Shown here piece by piece: positions 1-7,332 of a DNA stretch of 64,000 nt. Numbering within the stretch: position 1 is the first letter of the stretch; each line of letters opens with the position of its first letter. Both the position numbers and the translations under genes were made by a program. The notes beneath the pieces are model-generated. The model saw only the letters and a program-made list of their open reading frames with translations. It searched no databases and was not told the DNA's origin. Source of the stretch: Candidatus Methanosuratincola subterraneus (lineage in GTDB: Archaea > Thermoproteota > Methanomethylicia > Methanomethylicales > Methanomethylicaceae); contig RXGA01000002.1 of assembly GCA_004028775.1 (NCBI GenBank), forward strand, positions 62,001-126,000, in the 5' to 3' direction.

Positions 1-866
1 TCGATCATGGGCCTTACAGGGGTCTCTGGGCTGAGGGCAGCGAGAGCCGCCTTCTGGACGAACGATGCGGGGCAGCTCGCAGAGTGCTGCTGGAGCTTGT
101 TCATCGCGGCTATCACGTCGCGCGGGCCCGCGGCGTAACCGATGCGCCACCCGGTCATCGCGTAAGTCTTCGAGAACCCGTTGACGGTGATCACCAGATC
201 ATCTACGCCCGGAAATGATCCAAAGCTCCTGAATTCCCCCTCGTAGAGCATCTTCTCATAGATCTCGTCAGAGAGGACGTATATCCTCGAGTCTGAGGCT
301 ATCTCTGCAAGGGCCCCCAGCTCTTCCTTGGTGTAGACATACCCGGTCGGGTTGTTCGGCGAGTTCAGGATCATCAGCTTGGTCCTCTCGTTCACGGCTG
401 ACTTTATCCCTTCGATGTCAGGCGAAAAGCCGTCTTTTGCAGGGATCTCCCTCACCGTCCCGCCCGCGACAGTCACCATCTCAACGTATGAGGGCCAGGC
501 TGGCGTGGGCACAATCACCTCCTCGCCCTCCTCGACCAGAGCCATCACCGCGTAGAAAAGCGCCTGTTTTGAGCCAGGCGTTATCAGCACGTTCTCGCGC
601 CTGACGTCCAGCCCGTTCTCGGACCTGAGCTTCTCCGCGACTGCATCCCTAAGCTCAGGGATCCCGGCGCTGGGGGTGTAGTGGGTGAACCCTTCGAGCA
701 TCGCCCGGTGGGCAGCCTCAACGATGTTCCTAGGAGTGTCGAAGTCAGGCTCGCCAACGTCTAGCTGGATCACGTCAATCCCCTTGGACTGAAAGGACTT
801 GACCTTGTCGAGTATTTTCAGCGTGCCAGACTCCTTGAGGTTAAGCATTCGGCCAGAGAGCGACAA
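1..866 (-). CDS. Class I/II PLP-dependent aminotransferase, 3' end outside window
   Basis: Reading leftward from a TTG at 866, the frame encodes at least 288 residues of a fold-type I aminotransferase of the aspartate/aromatic group. Visible landmarks are LDVGEPDFDTP near residue 40, the NSPNNPTG cofactor-site motif near the middle, SDEIYE, and NGFSKTYAMTGWR containing the PLP-binding lysine. The enzyme would transfer amino groups between amino acids and 2-oxoacids in the cytoplasm. TTG 866 is chosen because ggtgag lies five bases upstream; an ATG seven codons in is an alternative. The C-terminal domain lies beyond position 1. Exact substrate cannot be told from sequence. Confidence 0.9.
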   Translation of the reverse strand, partial: MSLSGRMLNLKESGTLKILDKVKSFQSKGIDVIQLDVGEPDFDTPRNIVEAAHRAMLEGFTHYTPSAGIPELRDAVAEKLRSENGLDVRRENVLITPGSKQALFYAVMALVEEGEEVIVPTPAWPSYVEMVTVAGGTVREIPAKDGFSPDIEGIKSAVNERTKLMILNSPNNPTGYVYTKEELGALAEIASDSRIYVLSDEIYEKMLYEGEFRSFGSFPGVDDLVITVNGFSKTYAMTGWRIGYAAGPRDVIAAMNKLQQHSASCPASFVQKAALAALSPETPVRPMI

Positions 867-1019
867 TCTCTCACCACTTCTCTTATTGGGTAGAGTCAGG
901 TTTAATAAAAGCTTCCAAAAGCGACTCTAGGAAGCCCGATTCGCAATGGGGCATCCATCAATCGCAGCGAGGGCGCCTGCTAACGCCCAGAGGACAGCTG
1001 CTGATCCATCCCTGCTGCA

Positions 1020-1919
1020 TCACTGATTGCGAGGCATCGGGTAGTTGAATATTATATACTCCGGGATCCTCCCCCTGCCGTCCCCCAGGCACGAGATCGC
1101 CCTTGCAGCCATCGCAACCCTGAATTGCCCCCTTGATATGTAATCGCGGTAAAGACCCTCCACCAGCGGGCTGGAGGAGTTGCTCATCACGACCTTGCAC
1201 CCCCTCCCGTCCAGATCCCTGAATGCCTCAGCAAGCGCCCGCTGGTCCTCCTCGGAGAATGAATCGGGCGTGTACTGCGTGAAAGAGGATGTTCGGCTGA
1301 GCGGTTGGTATGGAGGGTCAAAGTAGACGAGGTCTCCGGCTCTAGCCAGCTTCACCGCCTCCCTGTAGTCGCAGCACATTATCTCAACCCATCTCTGATC
1401 AAGCGCCCTGCTCACAGCCCTTAGGTTCGCCTCGTCGAAGAGCGAGGGGGAGTCATACCGACCCCAAGGGACATTGAACTCCCCCTTCGAGTTAACTCGG
1501 TAGAGCCCGTTGAAGCAGGTCTTGTTCAGGTATATCAGCAGCGCAGCCTTCTCGACATTCTTCTCAAGTCCATTCTTCAGCCTGATCTTGTTGAACGAAG
1601 GCCGTGCGACCTCGTAGAAGAAGTCCTTCGCTCCGACATACTTCTGGTAGTACTCCAGCCGGGAGATCAGGGCGTCGAGCTCGTCCCTGACCACGACATA
1701 GCAGTTTATCAGGTCCCTGTTCAGATCTGAAAGGATGGCGCGCCTCACCTTCCCCATCGAGACGAGCCTGAAGAAGAGCGCGCCGCCTCCGAGGAAAGGC
1801 TCAAAGTAAGTCCCGAAGTCCTCCGGCATGCACCCCACGATGTTGTCCAGCAGCTGGGACTTTCCGCCAGCCCACTTAAGGAATGGGTAGATTGGGGGGG
1901 AGGAAGAGTTGCCTGGCAT
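1020..1919 (-). CDS. D12-class DNA adenine N6-methyltransferase (GC-rich copy)
   Basis: A 299-residue D12-class (Dam/DpnM-like) N6-adenine methyltransferase. Seen: the SAM-binding motif FLKWAGGKSQLL near residue 13, the FLGGGALFF motif near residue 44, and the catalytic DPPY near residue 200 followed by QPLSRTSSFTQY. It would transfer methyl from SAM to adenine in a short recognition site, GATC in many relatives, though the site cannot be read here. No cognate restriction endonuclease is adjacent. Composition matches the flanking chromosome, unlike the second D12 enzyme at 33035-33862, so this is likely the resident copy. Confidence 0.92.
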   Translation of the reverse strand: MPGNSSSPPIYPFLKWAGGKSQLLDNIVGCMPEDFGTYFEPFLGGGALFFRLVSMGKVRRAILSDLNRDLINCYVVVRDELDALISRLEYYQKYVGAKDFFYEVARPSFNKIRLKNGLEKNVEKAALLIYLNKTCFNGLYRVNSKGEFNVPWGRYDSPSLFDEANLRAVSRALDQRWVEIMCCDYREAVKLARAGDLVYFDPPYQPLSRTSSFTQYTPDSFSEEDQRALAEAFRDLDGRGCKVVMSNSSSPLVEGLYRDYISRGQFRVAMAARAISCLGDGRGRIPEYIIFNYPMPRNQ

Positions 1920-2106
1920 GTGCCTCGCTCAGAATATCGTGCGAGGTTTTAAAAACAGTATCGGAGCTGCAGATCAAGTCAAGGAGATTCCCTGATCTGA
2001 TGCGCATCAAGATGGGCCCGCGCCTCGCTCCTGCACGTCCAGCCAATCCCAGCACGGTCCCCGGCAGCGCCAAGAAAGCTGAACGGAATATTTAGGAACG
2101 GTATAA

Positions 2107-2115
2107 TTTAAATAT
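2107..2115 (+). promoter_or_regulatory. Putative TATA box for the queT-queC operon
   Basis: TTTAAATAT in a purine-rich context, about 25 bases before a stretch starting near 2135. That spacing predicts a leader of about 60 nt ahead of queT containing the hairpin described at 2139-2194. Assigned by pattern only. Confidence 0.5.
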
Positions 2116-2138
2116 CAGGGCTTGAATGTTTTAGAACC

Positions 2139-2194
2139 CTAGGCGGGTGAGTGGTCTCCCACCCGTTCCGCCTTAGAAAACCCGGAGTTGGGAG
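2139..2194 (+). promoter_or_regulatory. Structured 5' leader of queT-queC, candidate translational riboswitch
   Basis: CTAGGCGG (2139-2146) pairs with CCGCCTTAG (2168-2176), giving an eight-pair stem with one bulged base. GGGTG (2145-2149) can alternatively pair with CACCC (2160-2164). CTCCC (2156-2160) in the loop region is complementary to the Shine-Dalgarno GGGAG (2190-2194) just before the queT ATG. A hairpin loop able to mask the ribosome site through a pseudoknot fits a translation-off riboswitch. Known preQ1-II RNAs control QueT (COG4708) genes in Firmicutes, but this sequence does not match a consensus I can recite, so ligand sensing is an inference. Confidence 0.4.
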
Positions 2195-2197
2195 ATT

Positions 2198-2674
2198 ATG
2201 CAAAAGCCAACACCTTCGAAAACTAGGGCTGTCGTCAAGACAGCCATAATAGCCGCAGTCTATGCGGCTTTAACAATTTCCTTGGCTCCAATAAGCTTCG
2301 GCGCGATCCAGATCAGGGTTGCGAACGCGCTCATCGGCATCGTCCCGCTGATCGGGCTTCCGGCAGCTCTTGGGATCAGCCTGGGGGTATTCATAGGCAA
2401 CCTTGCCAGCCCGCTCGGCCCCCTGGACCTGCTCAGCGCGATCCCGACCTTCATCGCACTTTTGATAGTCCTGAGGCTCAGGGGCAGGTCAGTCATCGCC
2501 GGGCTCGTGTGCTACACCATGATAATCTCAGCTTGGGTCGGGGCGCTCCTCAACTACGTGCTGGGGCTGCCTTTCCTGATCACATTCGCGTACCTGATCG
2601 TCGGCGTCGGCATCGCCACGATCGGGCTCGGTTACCTGCTATATGTTTCACTCAAGAGGGCAGGGGTGAGGTGA
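2198..2674 (+). CDS. queT: QueT-like queuosine/archaeosine-precursor transporter, ECF S component
   Basis: A 158-residue integral membrane protein with about five hydrophobic segments, resembling the QueT family (COG4708), the substrate-binding S component of an energy-coupling-factor transporter for 7-deazaguanine precursors. The N-terminal RAVVKTAIIAAVYAALT and the stretch around SFGAIQIRVANAL match the family's start. It begins at ATG 2198 behind GGGAG and its stop abuts the queC ATG, so the two are co-translated. In archaea imported precursor would feed archaeosine in tRNA. No ECF ATPase or T component is visible nearby, so a shared energizing module elsewhere is presumed. Confidence 0.82.
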   Translation: MQKPTPSKTRAVVKTAIIAAVYAALTISLAPISFGAIQIRVANALIGIVPLIGLPAALGISLGVFIGNLASPLGPLDLLSAIPTFIALLIVLRLRGRSVIAGLVCYTMIISAWVGALLNYVLGLPFLITFAYLIVGVGIATIGLGYLLYVSLKRAGVR

Positions 2675-3358
2675 ATGGCATCCAGGATGGCATCCAAAAA
2701 GGAGGGCGCGGTCGTAGTAATCTCGGGCGGCCTCGACAGCACCACGGTGCTCTACTATGCCCTAGACAAAGGCTTCAGCGCCTTCCCGATAACCTTCGAC
2801 TACGGGCAGATCGCCAGGGCCGAGATCAGGAGCGCCAGGGAGGTTTCCAAAAGGCTTGGGCTCCCGTGGAGGCTTGTGGACCTCAGCGGGCTCTCGGAGC
2901 TCTACATGGGCGCCACCTCGCTGGTCGACCGCGGGATAGAGATAACCAGGGAGTTCTCGAAGCCGATAATAGTCCCGTTCAGGAACGCGGTGCTCCTATC
3001 TGCGGCGGTCGCCTATGCAGACTCGATAGGCGCCAGGCATGTGCTCTACGGGGCACATGCGTCGGACGCCGAGAACTACCCTGACTGCAGGAGGGAGTTC
3101 GTGGAGGCGATGGAGAGGGCTGCAAGGCTCGGGACCGGATCCGACATCTCAATCGAGGCCCCATTGCTCTCGCTTAAGAAGAGCGAGGTCGTCAGGCTTG
3201 GCGCGAGGCTAGGCGTCCCGTTCGAGCTCACCTGGAGCTGCTACCGGGACGGGGAGATCCACTGCGGGTCCTGCGAGTCCTGCGAGAACAGGAAAAGGGC
3301 TTTTGCCGAGGCCGGCGTCAAGGACCCGACGGAGTACCTGATCGGCGGATCGCCATGA
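2675..3358 (+). CDS. queC: 7-cyano-7-deazaguanine (preQ0) synthase
   Basis: A 227-residue QueC/ExsB ATPase that converts 7-carboxy-7-deazaguanine to preQ0, the base inserted into archaeal tRNA at position 15. The ATP-pyrophosphatase motif SGGLDSTTVLYYA lies at about residues 18-30, followed by FDYGQ. The C-terminal zinc site is visible as CYRDGEIHCGSCESCENRKRAF. The ATG immediately follows the queT stop; a second in-frame ATG four codons on is possible. Coupling to queT links import and synthesis of the same precursor. Confidence 0.95.
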   Translation: MASRMASKKEGAVVVISGGLDSTTVLYYALDKGFSAFPITFDYGQIARAEIRSAREVSKRLGLPWRLVDLSGLSELYMGATSLVDRGIEITREFSKPIIVPFRNAVLLSAAVAYADSIGARHVLYGAHASDAENYPDCRREFVEAMERAARLGTGSDISIEAPLLSLKKSEVVRLGARLGVPFELTWSCYRDGEIHCGSCESCENRKRAFAEAGVKDPTEYLIGGSP

Positions 3359-3388
3359 GGCATTTGACAAGGGGGCAAAATTGGTAGC

Positions 3389-3997
3389 ATGCTGCGCAGG
3401 ATAAGGAGATTCAGGAAGAGGGCAAGGAAGTACTTCAGCGTTGCGGGGGCGGCCGAGCTGTCCAGGAGGTACTTCGTGATGAACTCCTTCGACGGGGCGC
3501 TCGCCATTCTCGGGGTGGTGATGGGGGCTTACATAACGGGGAAGGCCGATGCGCACCTCATAATCAACTCGGGGTTAGGGCTCGCGCTCGCGACCGGAAT
3601 CTCCGGGTTCGTCGGGGCGTTCCTATCAGAGAAAGCTGAGCGCTCCAGGAAGATCAAGGAGATAGAAGAGAGCATAATGATGGAGATCAAGGACAGCATT
3701 ATATACCGGGCATCGAAATTCGTGACTTTTGCGCTCGCGGTCGTTGACGGGATCTCCCCTGCGCTGACCATATTCCTCACGCTGATCCCGTTCATGATCC
3801 ACGAAATATCCCCATCTGCGCTCTCGCTGCAGTATGCGATGGTAGCCTCGATCGCGATCAACCTCTCGACCCTAGCGCTGCTCGGGATTTACCTAGGCAA
3901 GATTGCGTCAGCCAACCGGCTCAAGTACAGCCTGCTGACCGTCGCGATGGGGCTGGCCATAGTGGCAATACTCTTCCTCACCGGCGCGGGTGTCTAA
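3389..3997 (+). CDS. VIT1/CCC1-family (DUF125-like) membrane transporter
   Basis: A 202-residue protein with a basic N-terminus (MLRRIRRFRKRARKYF), a first hydrophobic block near residues 36-75, a charged amphipathic stretch SEKAERSRKIKEIEESI, and three more membrane segments toward the C-terminus. This layout matches the VIT1/CCC1 iron/manganese transporter family, whose cytoplasmic metal-binding helices follow the first transmembrane pair. The substrate is inferred from family only. It follows queC by 30 bases and may be in the same transcript. Confidence 0.7.
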   Translation: MLRRIRRFRKRARKYFSVAGAAELSRRYFVMNSFDGALAILGVVMGAYITGKADAHLIINSGLGLALATGISGFVGAFLSEKAERSRKIKEIEESIMMEIKDSIIYRASKFVTFALAVVDGISPALTIFLTLIPFMIHEISPSALSLQYAMVASIAINLSTLALLGIYLGKIASANRLKYSLLTVAMGLAIVAILFLTGAGV

Positions 3998-4136
3998 ACT
4001 CAGACCCAAATAAATGAAGCCATAGCTAGCAATTGAAGGTCGAAAAATTAAGCAGTGCCAAACCGGCAATTTCCGCATTTTTTGGAAAGGGAAAAGGTAA
4101 AAAACTGCAAGCGGATCTTATTCCAGGGGTATCCTA

Positions 4137-4415
4137 TTGAGCATAGACATAAAGAAGCTCGTGCTGGACGCGCTGAAGCCGAGGGAGATCTCTATAGCCG
4201 AGCTCTCCAAGGCCATATGCAAGATTGAGGGTGTAGACAACGTGAGCATCAACGTCGTGGAGACCGACATAAAGACCGAGACGATCAGGATGATCATACA
4301 GGGGAACAGCATCTGCTACGAGGAGGTAGCCAAGGTTCTGGCTGAGAACAGCACAGCGCTAAAGAGTGTCGACGAGATAGCGGTGAGCAAGAAGATCACC
4401 CCGAAGCTCGTCTGA
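4137..4415 (+). CDS. DUF211 family protein
   Basis: A 92-residue protein matching DUF211, a small archaeal family with a ferredoxin-like alpha/beta fold of unknown role. The opening IKKLVLDALKPREISIAELSKAI and the central IEGVDNVSINVVETDIKTETI are typical. It starts at TTG 4137 with AGGGGT seven bases upstream; no ATG is available nearby in frame. It stands alone, convergent with the B12-domain gene. Some relatives have been described as forming large oligomers; nothing here decides function. Confidence 0.85.
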   Translation: MSIDIKKLVLDALKPREISIAELSKAICKIEGVDNVSINVVETDIKTETIRMIIQGNSICYEEVAKVLAENSTALKSVDEIAVSKKITPKLV

Positions 4416-4484
4416 TCTCCCACCAACTTCTTCCAGCTTGTCCTTCGCCGTCCGCCGATCCCGGATGATCTGGATGACTGATTT

Positions 4485-5099
4485 TTACACCCCGAGTACC
4501 TTGAGCAGATCGTATGGGTCGTTGACAACTATGTCTGCGCCCACTTTTTCAGCTTGGGGGCCTCCTGCGACCGCACGGAGATCGGGTCGCTTCTGCTTCG
4601 CCCACCTTATAATCGCGGACACCTGTTCGTTCAGGTCAGCCTCGGTGCACGACACCACCAGCCATTTGAGCGAAGGGTCGGAGATCGGGTCCGCGAGATC
4701 CTCCTGGACGAGGCCTTTCCTGCTGCTGTAGACCCTGACGCCTCGCGACCGAAGTAGGAGGGAGAGGACGTCGCGCATGAGCACGTGCCCTTCGCCCCTC
4801 ACTGTGAAGACGGCAGCCGAGAAGGGCGGGTTCTCAGGCGCCCTGATCGCAGCCTCGAGCGCCCTCAGCACCCTGTTGGTTGCATTGTACGACTCCATCC
4901 AACCCTTGAGCGCGCCGTCTGGATCCCTGTCGTACCAGGCGGCGAACTCGAGCCATGCGCCTATCACGCCCTTGGCAAGGATCTCGTCCACGCCCAAGCC
5001 CTGCTCGAGGCATGAGAGGGCGATCTCCTGGGAGCCTTGCTTTCCGTGGAGTATAGACTCCGCGAGCCTCCTGAGCGCATCACCTGACTGGCTCGCCAT
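4485..5099 (-). CDS. Cobalamin-binding-fold protein, corrinoid-protein-like
   Basis: A 204-residue protein with a helical N-terminal half (residues 1-90) like the cap domain of methyltransferase corrinoid proteins and a Rossmann-like C-terminal half (95-204) like a B12-binding domain. In place of the DxHxxG cobalt-ligating motif it has RGEGHVLMRD near residue 102; the histidine is kept but the aspartate and glycine are changed. AVAGGP near residue 180 fits the glycine-rich nucleotide-tail pocket. Its start overlaps the 3' end of the M29 peptidase gene by 20 bases, so they are translationally coupled. Whether it binds cobalamin is uncertain. Confidence 0.6.
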   Translation of the reverse strand: MASQSGDALRRLAESILHGKQGSQEIALSCLEQGLGVDEILAKGVIGAWLEFAAWYDRDPDGALKGWMESYNATNRVLRALEAAIRAPENPPFSAAVFTVRGEGHVLMRDVLSLLLRSRGVRVYSSRKGLVQEDLADPISDPSLKWLVVSCTEADLNEQVSAIIRWAKQKRPDLRAVAGGPQAEKVGADIVVNDPYDLLKVLGV

Positions 5100-6219
5100 G
5101 CTCCATCACCAGCTTCCCGTCGAAGAAGAGCTGCCCTCCGCGCATATCCTTGATCATGTCGAGGTGGCTCGAGGCCTGGTTCGTCCCGTGGTAGGATCCG
5201 GTGTTGTTCCCGATCGCGATGTGGACCGTCCTGTAGATCTTCTCGTCTATGATTATGCTTCCGCCGGTGAACTCCGCCCCTGGGTTGCAGCCTATGCCCA
5301 GCTCGGCGATCCTGTCCTTCTCGCCCGTATTAGCCTCAAGGAACTTTGCGAAGCGATCTGCGCCATTTTCGGCGAGGTAAGAGGCGACCTTCCCGTCCCT
5401 GAACTCGAGCCTGAGGCGGTCGATCCTCCCGAATCCTGGTATGACCACGACCGGGAAGGTGATGTATCCGTTGGCGCTTGTCTCAAGCGGGGCTATGAAG
5501 ACCTCCCCGGACGGTATGTTTAGACCGACGTCGCCACTCTCAATGTCCTCCCTCGAGATTATGCCGTCGTCGACTATCACCGGCCTGCCCTTGACGCTGA
5601 AGGATAGGTCGGTGTCCTCAGCCAGTATCCTGACCCGATCGACGCCGCTGAGCGCCCGCGAGTAGTAGCCGCAGAGGTCTAGGAGCTCGGCCGAGAAGGA
5701 GGCCCTGATGCTGTTGAAGAAGATCTCCCTGAACCTCTCCACTGGGCACCCGTAGCCTTTTGCAGCCCCTGGGATCGGCCACCCGAAGTAGACCCACCGG
5801 ACGCCCCGCCTGTCCATTATCTCGTAGAGCTTCTGCCTGTTAGGCGCGGTCAGCCTCACCTTATCGGAAACCCCCTCGGACCAGTAAGGGTCGTCCTCCT
5901 CGCCTATGAACATCCTGACGTCAACGGTCTCTGCGATTGCCCTCGCGATCGGGTCCAACCCCTTCAAGGACTCCTCTGGGGAGAGCTCGTACTTCCTCCT
6001 GTTCCTAACGGAGGAGTACCCCCTGATTATCGTGTAGGAACCCTGCCTCCAGCACTCCTCCTCCACCAGTTCGGCAAACTCCCTGCAGGAGGGGTCCTGG
6101 TCGTTGTACATGATCGAGACCGAGTCGAAGCCCCCTCCCGGCTTCCTCCCGATTGACATCGAGCGCTTCACGAGCAATGAAGCGAGTTCAAGCATCTCAT
6201 CCCTCGTCAGTTCTGGCAT
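5080..6219 (-). CDS. M29-family (thermophilic) aminopeptidase
   Basis: A 379-residue metalloaminopeptidase of family M29 (AmpS/PepS/AmpT type), which removes N-terminal residues from peptides using two metal ions. Diagnostic features are the N-terminal half with SIMYND and MFIGEEDD, and the C-terminal metal site: NIPSGEVFIAPLE near residue 240, LGIGCNPGAEFTGGSIIIDEKIYRTVHIAIG near 315, and SSHLDMI near 355. Length is normal for the family. It starts at ATG 6219 and leads a two-gene operon with the B12-domain protein, an unusual pairing. Confidence 0.92.
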   Translation of the reverse strand: MPELTRDEMLELASLLVKRSMSIGRKPGGGFDSVSIMYNDQDPSCREFAELVEEECWRQGSYTIIRGYSSVRNRRKYELSPEESLKGLDPIARAIAETVDVRMFIGEEDDPYWSEGVSDKVRLTAPNRQKLYEIMDRRGVRWVYFGWPIPGAAKGYGCPVERFREIFFNSIRASFSAELLDLCGYYSRALSGVDRVRILAEDTDLSFSVKGRPVIVDDGIISREDIESGDVGLNIPSGEVFIAPLETSANGYITFPVVVIPGFGRIDRLRLEFRDGKVASYLAENGADRFAKFLEANTGEKDRIAELGIGCNPGAEFTGGSIIIDEKIYRTVHIAIGNNTGSYHGTNQASSHLDMIKDMRGGQLFFDGKLVMEHGEPVR

Positions 6220-6385
6220 TTTGGAACACCTTGCTTAAGCATACGAATCATGGTCTTATAAGGCAAGCTCAACCAAAACCAGCAAGCCACAATGCCTGGC
6301 GCGTTGCTAGGCCCGCGGAGGCTTCTTAGAAGGCAGCGGATGGAGCGGGAAAGGTTTTTATTACGGCGCCATGATTGGTAAGGGG

Positions 6386-6484
6386 ATGCGTATGGAAAGG
6401 ACGGAAACCAAAAGGTTCATTCTGGCTGGTGCGCTGATTACCGCATCGTTCGCCTATCTCTTGATAAGGATGGTTTTAGGATAG
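6386..6484 (+). CDS. Small single-span membrane protein (32 aa)
   Basis: A short frame encoding a charged head (MRMERTETKR) followed by one hydrophobic helix FILAGALITASFAYLLIRMVLG. It has its own signals: a T-rich TATA-like TTTTTATTA at 6355-6363, GGGG before ATG 6386, and a strong hairpin with T-tract at 6493-6533 just after the TAG. That self-contained arrangement in a 330-base gap between two leftward genes argues for a real microprotein. No family is recognised. Confidence 0.5.
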   Translation: MRMERTETKRFILAGALITASFAYLLIRMVLG

Positions 6485-6492
6485 GTTTGCGG

Positions 6493-6533
6493 CGCGGGCG
6501 CGTGCCCGCGGATTGCTTTTGGGTTTTTGTTAA
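6493..6533 (+). terminator. Hairpin plus T-tract after the 32-aa microprotein
   Basis: CGCGGGC (6493-6499) and GCCCGCG (6504-6510) form a perfect seven-pair stem with a GCGT loop, followed by CTTTTGGGTTTTTGTT. The 3' T-runs fit archaeal transcription termination and the stem would reinforce it. Confidence 0.6.
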
Positions 6534-6553
6534 AAAAAAATAATTATGAAGGG

Positions 6554-7066
6554 CTAGAGGAGCCTGAGGACTGCTTCGGCAAATGCTTTTGCAGCGTCAG
6601 GGCCGTCGCCGGTCACTACTTTGCCGTCCACTACAACGTGATCCTTCTGCAGCCTGCCCCCTGCCGCCTCGATTTCCTGTACTGAATCAGGCATCCTGAA
6701 GACCGTGCACCTCCTCCCGCTCAAGAGGCCGGCCCTCGCAAGCGCCACCGGCGCCAGGCAGATCGCAGCGACGACGCCTCCCTTTCCGCTTACGCCCCGG
6801 AGTATCTCGTGGAGCTTCCTGTTCGGCCAAAGGTAGGTAGGCGACCCCGGACCCCCTGCGATCACCACTGCGTCGAATTTCGACGGGTCCACGGCGTCCA
6901 CCGTGGTGTCAGGCTTGACCCGCATCCCAAGCTTACCCTCAGCCACCCCAGGGCCCGTGCTCGCCACGGTAACCTCGTGCCCTGCTGCCTTGAAAGCCTT
7001 GTAAGGCACGTCGAACTCCTCGTCCCTGAAGCCCTTCTCAGCAACTACGACGAGAACCCTTGCCAA
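6554..7066 (-). CDS. DJ-1/PfpI family protein
   Basis: A glutamine-amidotransferase-like alpha/beta protein of the PfpI/DJ-1 family, 170 residues from TTG 7066 (start ARVLVVVAEKGF), which has GGGGGT about eight bases upstream; a longer frame to 7150 adds unlikely residues. The elbow cysteine is in AAICLAPVALARAG; PfpI proteases normally have Cys-His-Gly here, so the catalytic histidine is replaced by Leu and protease activity is doubtful. FRDEEFDVPYKAF near the start keeps the conserved glutamate. Likely stress-related glyoxalase, deglycase or chaperone-like role by family. Confidence 0.85.
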   Translation of the reverse strand: MARVLVVVAEKGFRDEEFDVPYKAFKAAGHEVTVASTGPGVAEGKLGMRVKPDTTVDAVDPSKFDAVVIAGGPGSPTYLWPNRKLHEILRGVSGKGGVVAAICLAPVALARAGLLSGRRCTVFRMPDSVQEIEAAGGRLQKDHVVVDGKVVTGDGPDAAKAFAEAVLRLL

Positions 7067-7332
7067 AAGGCATGACCCCCATATAGTGATGGGCGCGATG
7101 GCTTTTATCTTTTTTAAGGCCGTGCGCGGGCGGGGGATCGGCTTCAGCATGGACTACATGCTGGTCGGAATCCCTAGACCCGGCTCCCACTTTATGAAGC
7201 CGGCAGAATCCTGGAAGATTTCCTTGGGACGCGGATGGGCGCAGTGCAGCCAGCGTCAGCAAGAAGCCAGACGATAACCCGCACAATAAGCGATCAGGAG
7301 AGAGAGTGTTTGGGGGGCTTTGATCGGTTCTT

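Noticed and set aside
2509-3084. Long + strand frame across queT-queC
   Set aside because: It is Arg/Gly-rich and overlaps two strongly conserved genes in another frame; codon shadow.
7151-7332. Structured RNA in the gap with CGGCTTC...GAAGCCGG inverted repeat
   Set aside because: The repeat arms are far apart and no RNA family or promoter with proper spacing is seen; likely just an intergenic inverted repeat.
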